This document shows positions 6,875 to 10,804 of a stretch of 10,804 bases of DNA, piece after piece (positions within the stretch are counted from its first letter, which is position 1; each line of letters begins with the position of its first letter). The stretch lies in contig DJSH01000085.1 in assembly GCA_002440225.1 (NCBI GenBank), forward strand, positions 71,956-82,759, in the 5' to 3' direction. The notes below the pieces were generated by a model, which saw nothing but the letters and a program-made list of their open reading frames with translations, had not been told where the DNA came from and did not search any database. The position numbers were made by a program, and so were the translations under genes. Origin of the DNA: Candidatus Segatella violae (GTDB lineage: Bacteria; Bacteroidota; Bacteroidia; Bacteroidales; Bacteroidaceae).

Positions 6875-7531
6875 TTAGATGTATTTCATGAGGATGTCCC
6901 ATACGGCGATGATGTGGCAGATGCTACCCGCCAAGACGAAGAAATGGAACACAGAGTGCATGTATTTCCGCTTGTTGATGCTATAGAACACGGCACCCGT
7001 GATGTAGCAGACACCCTCGGCGACAATCCACCATACGGTGGCAGCCGATACCGAATCAATCAAAGGCTTGAAGGCGACGAGCACCGACAATCCCATCCCC
7101 ACGAAGCAGAGCGTCTCCAGGTTGCTATGGTCCTTGAGCTTAGCGAAGCTCATCACCGTACCAGCTATTGCGCAAGCCCAAATAAAGATGAAGAAGCTCC
7201 ATCCCCAATAGCCTTGTTCGCGCATGGCAATCAGCGTGATAGGCGAGTAGGAACCAGCGATGTGCCAGTATATGGCGGCATGATCCCACTTGCGGAGTCG
7301 CTCCTTCCACTTGCTCCAAGCAGACAAGGCATGGTAGGTGGTGGAAGCTATATACGACATGAGCATGCCGAAGAGATAGAGGATGATGCCCGCCGTCGCC
7401 CATCCATTGTGGTAGCTGATGCACCAATATAGGAAGATGGTGCCAAACACTACGCCCAACAGGATGCCTCCTGCATGAGACCATGAGTTCCATAGTTCTT
7501 CCTTATGACTGAAAAATATTTTGAGTTTCAT
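6875..7531 (-). CDS. HlyIII/TrhA-family membrane protein (PAQR superfamily, formerly hemolysin III)
   Basis: A complete 218-residue protein with seven predicted helices. Conserved family positions are present: the N-terminal EELWNSWSHAGG (His19), ASTTYHA (Ser63, His67), WDHAAIYWHIAGSYSP (Asp83, His84, to Pro97) and the C-terminal HSVFHFFVLAGSICH (His192, His196, His206). In the PAQR superfamily the histidines equivalent to His67, His192 and His196 bind a zinc ion, next to a conserved Ser and Asp, in a ceramidase-like site. The hemolysin name comes from a Bacillus cereus protein tested in E. coli. E. coli TrhA (YqfA) is linked to membrane energetics and membrane homeostasis instead, so I do not infer a toxin. 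The gene is monocistronic, with its own terminator and a -7 box upstream. It has no visible functional tie to the transporters next to it. Confidence 0.95.
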   Translation of the reverse strand: MKLKIFFSHKEELWNSWSHAGGILLGVVFGTIFLYWCISYHNGWATAGIILYLFGMLMSYIASTTYHALSAWSKWKERLRKWDHAAIYWHIAGSYSPITLIAMREQGYWGWSFFIFIWACAIAGTVMSFAKLKDHSNLETLCFVGMGLSVLVAFKPLIDSVSAATVWWIVAEGVCYITGAVFYSINKRKYMHSVFHFFVLAGSICHIIAVWDILMKYI

Positions 7532-7599
7532 TTTGTTTCGTATCTTTTAGTTATATTTTTAGTAAAGCCATTTGCCAAAGGCTAAGGACTTATGCTTTG

Positions 7600-7607
7600 C
7601 AAAGGTA
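7600..7607 (-). promoter_or_regulatory. Probable -7 promoter box for the HlyIII/TrhA-family gene
   Basis: The minus strand reads TACCTTTG, an exact TAnnTTTG match and identical to the -7 box of the ABC-2 unit, 69 nt before the gene start. No TTG or TTTG lies at the expected 19-21 nt upstream. The nearest, CTTTG at 7620-7624, is only 12 nt away. The promoter may therefore be weak or activator-dependent. Confidence 0.5.
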
Positions 7608-7731
7608 CTAACTTTTCTTCAAAGCTTACCTTTCTTTTATGAAATCTTTTGAATTCAATTCCCATTTCTTTGCTTTATTTGTCTATTGTTTGTCTTTTTC
7701 TGCTTTTTCCTGAAAATAAATCAAGAAAGTA

Positions 7732-7762
7732 TTGGAGGATATTAGATATTTTTTTAACTTTG
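7732..7762 (+). promoter_or_regulatory. Bacteroidota-type promoter of the alpha-galactosidase gene
   Basis: A -33 TTG (7732-7734), a 20-nt spacer and a -7 box TAACTTTG (7755-7762, exact TAnnTTTG) lie just ahead of the gene. The start site would be near 7769, giving a leader of about 28 nt before the ATG at 7797. No Shine-Dalgarno sequence is present, and the leader is A/T-rich as is usual in this phylum. Confidence 0.75.
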
Positions 7763-7796
7763 TCATCGGAACTAACAACTGAACTATATATATCGT

Positions 7797-9992
7797 ATGA
7801 AGTTAAAATCAATAGCATTTTTATTCATGACCATCGCCATGCCGGCGATGGCAGAGCAGGTATCGGTCAATACCAAGGGCATGTCGCTCATCCTCGATGT
7901 GGAGAACGGCAAGCCGGCGCAGTATCTGTATTTTGGTACCAAGTTAAACAATAGCGATTTGCAGAACCTGAAGGTGGCTACCGATGGCCGCATGGATGCT
8001 TATCCTGCTTATGGCTTGAATACGCCAGCCGAGGCTGCGCTTGCCATGCGCCATAGCGACGGTAATCTCTCTACTGCTCTCGTTGCCACGGGCAGCGAGG
8101 TGAAGGAGGAGGCGAATGCCACCGTCACGACCGTCCATCTCAAGGATCCTGTATATAATATAAAGGTAGACTTGAAGTATCGTGCCTACAAGGATGTGGA
8201 TATGATTGAGGCTTGGACGGAAATTAAAAATGGTGAGAAGGGTACGGTTACCCTGACTACCTTTGCGTCGGCGATGCTCCCAATCCGCCGTGGCGATGTC
8301 TGGATGAGTCATCTCTCGGGCACTTGGGCTGCTGAGGCGCAGCTGAGCCATGAGAAATTGCAGCCGGGCGAGTTCGTAATCCGTAACAACGATGGTACGC
8401 GCAATTCGCATACCGACCATGGCGAGGTGATGTTCTCGCTCAATGGAAAGGGACAGGAAAACTCGGGTGATGTAATCGGGGCTGCTCTGGAATATAGCGG
8501 AAACTATAAACTCAAGACGGTGACAGACGATACGGAATATCATTATTTCTTCGCTGGCATCAATGAGCAAAACTCGGAGTATCATCTCAAGAAGGGCGAG
8601 ACTTTCAAGACTCCTGCGCTTGCCTTGACTTATTCCACCGAGGGATTGAGTGGCGCTAGCCGCAATTTCCATAAATGGGGACGAAAGTATGTCCTAGCTC
8701 ATGGCGACAAGGAGCGTGACATCTTGTTGAACTCCTGGGAAGGTGTCTATTTCGACATCAACCAGAAGGGTATGGATCAGATGATGGCTGACATCCATAG
8801 CATGGGTGGCGAACTTTTCGTGATGGACGATGGATGGTTTGGCAAGAAATATCCTCGCAAGACGGACAATTGTGCCCTCGGCGACTGGGTGGTGGATACC
8901 AATAAGTTGCCTGACGGCATAGAGGGCTTGATTCGTGATGCCAAGAAAAACCAGGTGAAGTTTGGTATCTGGATTGAGCCGGAGATGACCAATACGGTGA
9001 GCGAACTTTACGAGAAACATCCAGACTGGATCATCAAGGCTCCAAAGCGTGATGCCGTGTTGGGCCGTGGAGGCACCCAGTTGGTGCTCGACCTGTCTAA
9101 TCCTAAGGTGCAGGACTTCGTGTTCGGCGTGGTAGACAATTTACTTACTAAATATCCAGATATAGCCTACATTAAGTGGGATGCCAATATGGCGATTATG
9201 AATCATGGTAGCCAATACCTGCCAACCGCCGACCAGAGCCATCTCTATATCGCTTACCATGAGGGTTTTGCCAAGGTCATCGATCGAATTCGTGCCAAGT
9301 ACAAGGATGTGGCCATCCAGTGCTGCGCCAGTGGTGGTGGTAGAGCTAATTGGGGCATGCTCCGTGGCTTCGACGAGTTTTGGGTGAGCGACAATACCGA
9401 TGCCATGCAGCGCATCTATATGCAGTATGGTACCAGCTACTTCTTCCCAGCCATCGCCATGGCAAGCCATATTTCGGCTGTGCCAAATCATACTGTGTTC
9501 CGTACTACCAGCTTGAAGTATCGCATCGACGTGGCAATGAGCGGTCGTCTCGGCATGGAGATTCAGCCTAAGAACATGACTGATGAGGAGAAGGCTCTCT
9601 GCAAGAAAGCCATCTCTGAGTATAAGGAGATTCGCCCTGTGGTACAGTTTGGTGATCTTTATCGCCTTGTTTCTCCATTCGACAACCAGGGGTTGTCGTC
9701 CATCATGTATGTGAGCGAGACAAAGGACAAGGCTGTGTTCTACTGGTGGAAGTTGGCAAACTTCTACAATTGTCATTTGCCAAGAGTCAAGATGGCTGGT
9801 CTGGATGCCAACAAGATGTATAAGGTACGAGAACTTGATGTTATCGACAACAAGCCTCTTGATTGTGAAGGTAAGACTTACTCGGGCAAGTTCTTGATGG
9901 AGCATGGCTTGGAGATGCCTTATACTCATGATGTAGACTGGAACAAGAAGAACTGTTGGTCTTCGCGTGTTGTCTATCTAGAGGCGCAATAA
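7797..9992 (+). CDS. Secreted alpha-galactosidase, glycoside hydrolase family 36
   Basis: A complete 731-residue enzyme of usual GH36 length. Residues 1-19 (MKLKSIAFLFMTIAMPAMA) form a type I signal peptide with an AMA cleavage site and no lipobox Cys, so a periplasmic location is likely. An N-terminal beta-sandwich (~20-300) precedes the (beta/alpha)8 barrel, which carries NSWEG (from 312), MDDGWFG with Asp344-Asp345, WIEPEM (Glu396), YIKWDAN with the predicted nucleophile Asp462, CCASGGGR (509-516) and WVSDNTDA with the predicted acid/base Asp532. A C-terminal beta domain ends the protein. It should release terminal alpha-galactose from oligosaccharides such as melibiose or raffinose, or from galactomannan side chains, with retention of configuration. 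It is monocistronic, with its own promoter and terminator. No SusC/SusD pair, transporter or regulator of sugar use is adjacent. Confidence 0.95.
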   Translation: MKLKSIAFLFMTIAMPAMAEQVSVNTKGMSLILDVENGKPAQYLYFGTKLNNSDLQNLKVATDGRMDAYPAYGLNTPAEAALAMRHSDGNLSTALVATGSEVKEEANATVTTVHLKDPVYNIKVDLKYRAYKDVDMIEAWTEIKNGEKGTVTLTTFASAMLPIRRGDVWMSHLSGTWAAEAQLSHEKLQPGEFVIRNNDGTRNSHTDHGEVMFSLNGKGQENSGDVIGAALEYSGNYKLKTVTDDTEYHYFFAGINEQNSEYHLKKGETFKTPALALTYSTEGLSGASRNFHKWGRKYVLAHGDKERDILLNSWEGVYFDINQKGMDQMMADIHSMGGELFVMDDGWFGKKYPRKTDNCALGDWVVDTNKLPDGIEGLIRDAKKNQVKFGIWIEPEMTNTVSELYEKHPDWIIKAPKRDAVLGRGGTQLVLDLSNPKVQDFVFGVVDNLLTKYPDIAYIKWDANMAIMNHGSQYLPTADQSHLYIAYHEGFAKVIDRIRAKYKDVAIQCCASGGGRANWGMLRGFDEFWVSDNTDAMQRIYMQYGTSYFFPAIAMASHISAVPNHTVFRTTSLKYRIDVAMSGRLGMEIQPKNMTDEEKALCKKAISEYKEIRPVVQFGDLYRLVSPFDNQGLSSIMYVSETKDKAVFYWWKLANFYNCHLPRVKMAGLDANKMYKVRELDVIDNKPLDCEGKTYSGKFLMEHGLEMPYTHDVDWNKKNCWSSRVVYLEAQ

Positions 9993-10037
9993 TAAAATTC
10001 AATTCATAAGTATATAAGTAATAATAGTTTTTGTAAA

Positions 10038-10083
10038 ATGCCTCAGGACTCGCGAGAGTGCTGAGGCATCATCTTTTTTATTT
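10038..10083 (+). terminator. Intrinsic terminator of the alpha-galactosidase gene
   Basis: ATGCCTCAG (10038-10046) pairs exactly with CTGAGGCAT (10061-10069). Inside, after a G-G mismatch, ACTC pairs with GAGT around a GCGA (GNRA) tetraloop. A run of six T follows at 10074-10079. It ends transcription 46 nt after the gene and insulates it from the rRNA operon. Confidence 0.92.
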
Positions 10084-10093
10084 GTGCCTATGA

Positions 10094-10134
10094 GTGTGCG
10101 CGTGCACGTGCATGCAAGTATGCGCATGTATATA
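10094..10134. repeat. Alternating purine-pyrimidine tract, possible Z-DNA
   Basis: Positions 10094-10116 alternate purine and pyrimidine without a break for 23 nt, mostly GT, GC and AC steps. After one extra A, 10118-10134 alternate for another 17 nt and contain the palindrome ATGCGCAT. Such tracts can take the left-handed Z form under negative supercoiling. It lies between the alpha-galactosidase terminator and the rRNA promoter. No open reading frame of note covers it. Confidence 0.6.
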
Positions 10135-10218
10135 ATAATGAGTTTAGTGGCGAAGGAGTCACAAATTTCTGTCCATTTGTTAAATAACTGTTAAATCTCA
10201 AACTTTTTCCTAGAAATA

Positions 10219-10250
10219 TTTTGTGGTTTCGGAAATTGTTTGTACTTTTG
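10219..10250 (+). promoter_or_regulatory. rRNA operon promoter
   Basis: TTTTG (10219-10223), a 19-nt spacer and TACTTTTG (10243-10250, exact TAnnTTTG) match the full Bacteroidota consensus. An A/T-rich stretch precedes it. The start site would be near 10257, about 264 nt before mature 16S rRNA. This is the best-matching promoter in the window, as expected for rRNA. Confidence 0.85.
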
Positions 10251-10256
10251 CACTCG

Positions 10257-10520
10257 CTTTTGAGAAATACACTTTCTCTTAGCGATTAAAGAAAGAGTTC
10301 TTTGAAAGATTTTACATAAACAGACAAGTAGTACAAGAAGCGGTTTTGATTACACCTTATTATATAGGGTGTCTGAAAAAACTGGGTAAAAGAAACGAAC
10401 CGTCAAGCAATTGACAAGTCAGGTTTACTAAGCTTCGATAAACATAAAGGATATTCGTCCTAAGTACAGACAAGACAAACCGATTAGTTCTTCGGAACTA
10501 AGAAGTAAAAAAGATATTTT
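10257..10520 (+). ncRNA. Leader of the rRNA precursor, with boxA-like site and hairpins
   Basis: This ~264-nt stretch holds no protein gene. It contains a boxA-like antitermination sequence GTTCTTTGAAA (10297-10307). A 9-bp hairpin lies at 10352-10372, with a 3-nt loop and one G-T pair. A GTCAA-GCAA-TTGAC hairpin with a GNRA loop follows at 10402-10415. TTAGTTC-TTCG-GAACTAA (10484-10501) is a 7-bp stem with a stable UUCG loop ending 19 nt before 16S. These features suit rRNA antitermination, precursor folding and processing before 16S maturation. The exact cleavage sites are not visible. Confidence 0.7.

Positions 10521-10804
<284 letters not shown>

Noticed and set aside
6875..7531. Reading the HlyIII-family gene as a hemolysin or virulence factor
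   Set aside because: The family is widespread in harmless bacteria and is better described as PAQR-type membrane proteins. Nothing nearby suggests a toxin.
7649..7954. Plus-strand frame of 101 codons ahead of the alpha-galactosidase
   Set aside because: It covers the promoter and overlaps the signal peptide region in another frame. It has no recognisable content.

Overview
The window reads as chromosomal DNA from a gut or oral Bacteroidota of the Prevotella/Segatella type, probably close to the Segatella (Prevotella) copri group. The evidence is the 16S rRNA 5' region at the right end, which matches my memory of Prevotella-type 16S. Promoters also have the Bacteroidota form (TTG or TTTG, a 19-21 nt spacer, then TAnnTTTG), and gene starts lack Shine-Dalgarno sequences. 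No mobile element, CRISPR array, tRNA or phage gene was seen.

Layout. Positions 1-6689 are a minus-strand block of seven genes. In transcription order they are: an ABC-2 type ATPase (5865-6689), its six-helix permease (4963-5805) and a small YtrA-type GntR regulator (4511-4882). After a 244-bp gap rich in hairpins come a MacB/LolD-type ATPase (3550-4266), two MacB/FtsX-type permeases (2236-3495 and 976-2223) and a periplasmic adaptor of the HlyD/MacA class (1-910), which runs off the left edge. Next, also on the minus strand, is a separate HlyIII/TrhA membrane protein gene (6875-7531) with its own terminator. On the plus strand lie a secreted GH36 alpha-galactosidase (7797-9992) with a clear promoter and terminator, then a spacer containing an alternating purine-pyrimidine tract, a strong rRNA promoter, a structured rRNA leader and the first ~284 nt of 16S rRNA.

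How the parts work together. The ABC-2 ATPase, permease and GntR regulator look like an autoregulated module resembling the YtrA-controlled envelope-stress transporters of Firmicutes. An inverted repeat resembling the YtrA operator sits just downstream of the -7 box of its promoter. The second half is a MacAB-type tripartite exporter or mechanotransmission system. Its ATPase would serve two different permeases, which suggests a heterodimer, and an outer-membrane TolC-like partner would be expected beyond the left edge. The alpha-galactosidase stands alone, without SusC/SusD neighbours, and would release galactose from alpha-galactosides in the periplasm.

Nothing here is clearly a new system. 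The most unusual points are the possible operator, the two-permease MacB arrangement, the hairpin cluster between the two transporter units and the possible Z-DNA tract ahead of the rRNA promoter.
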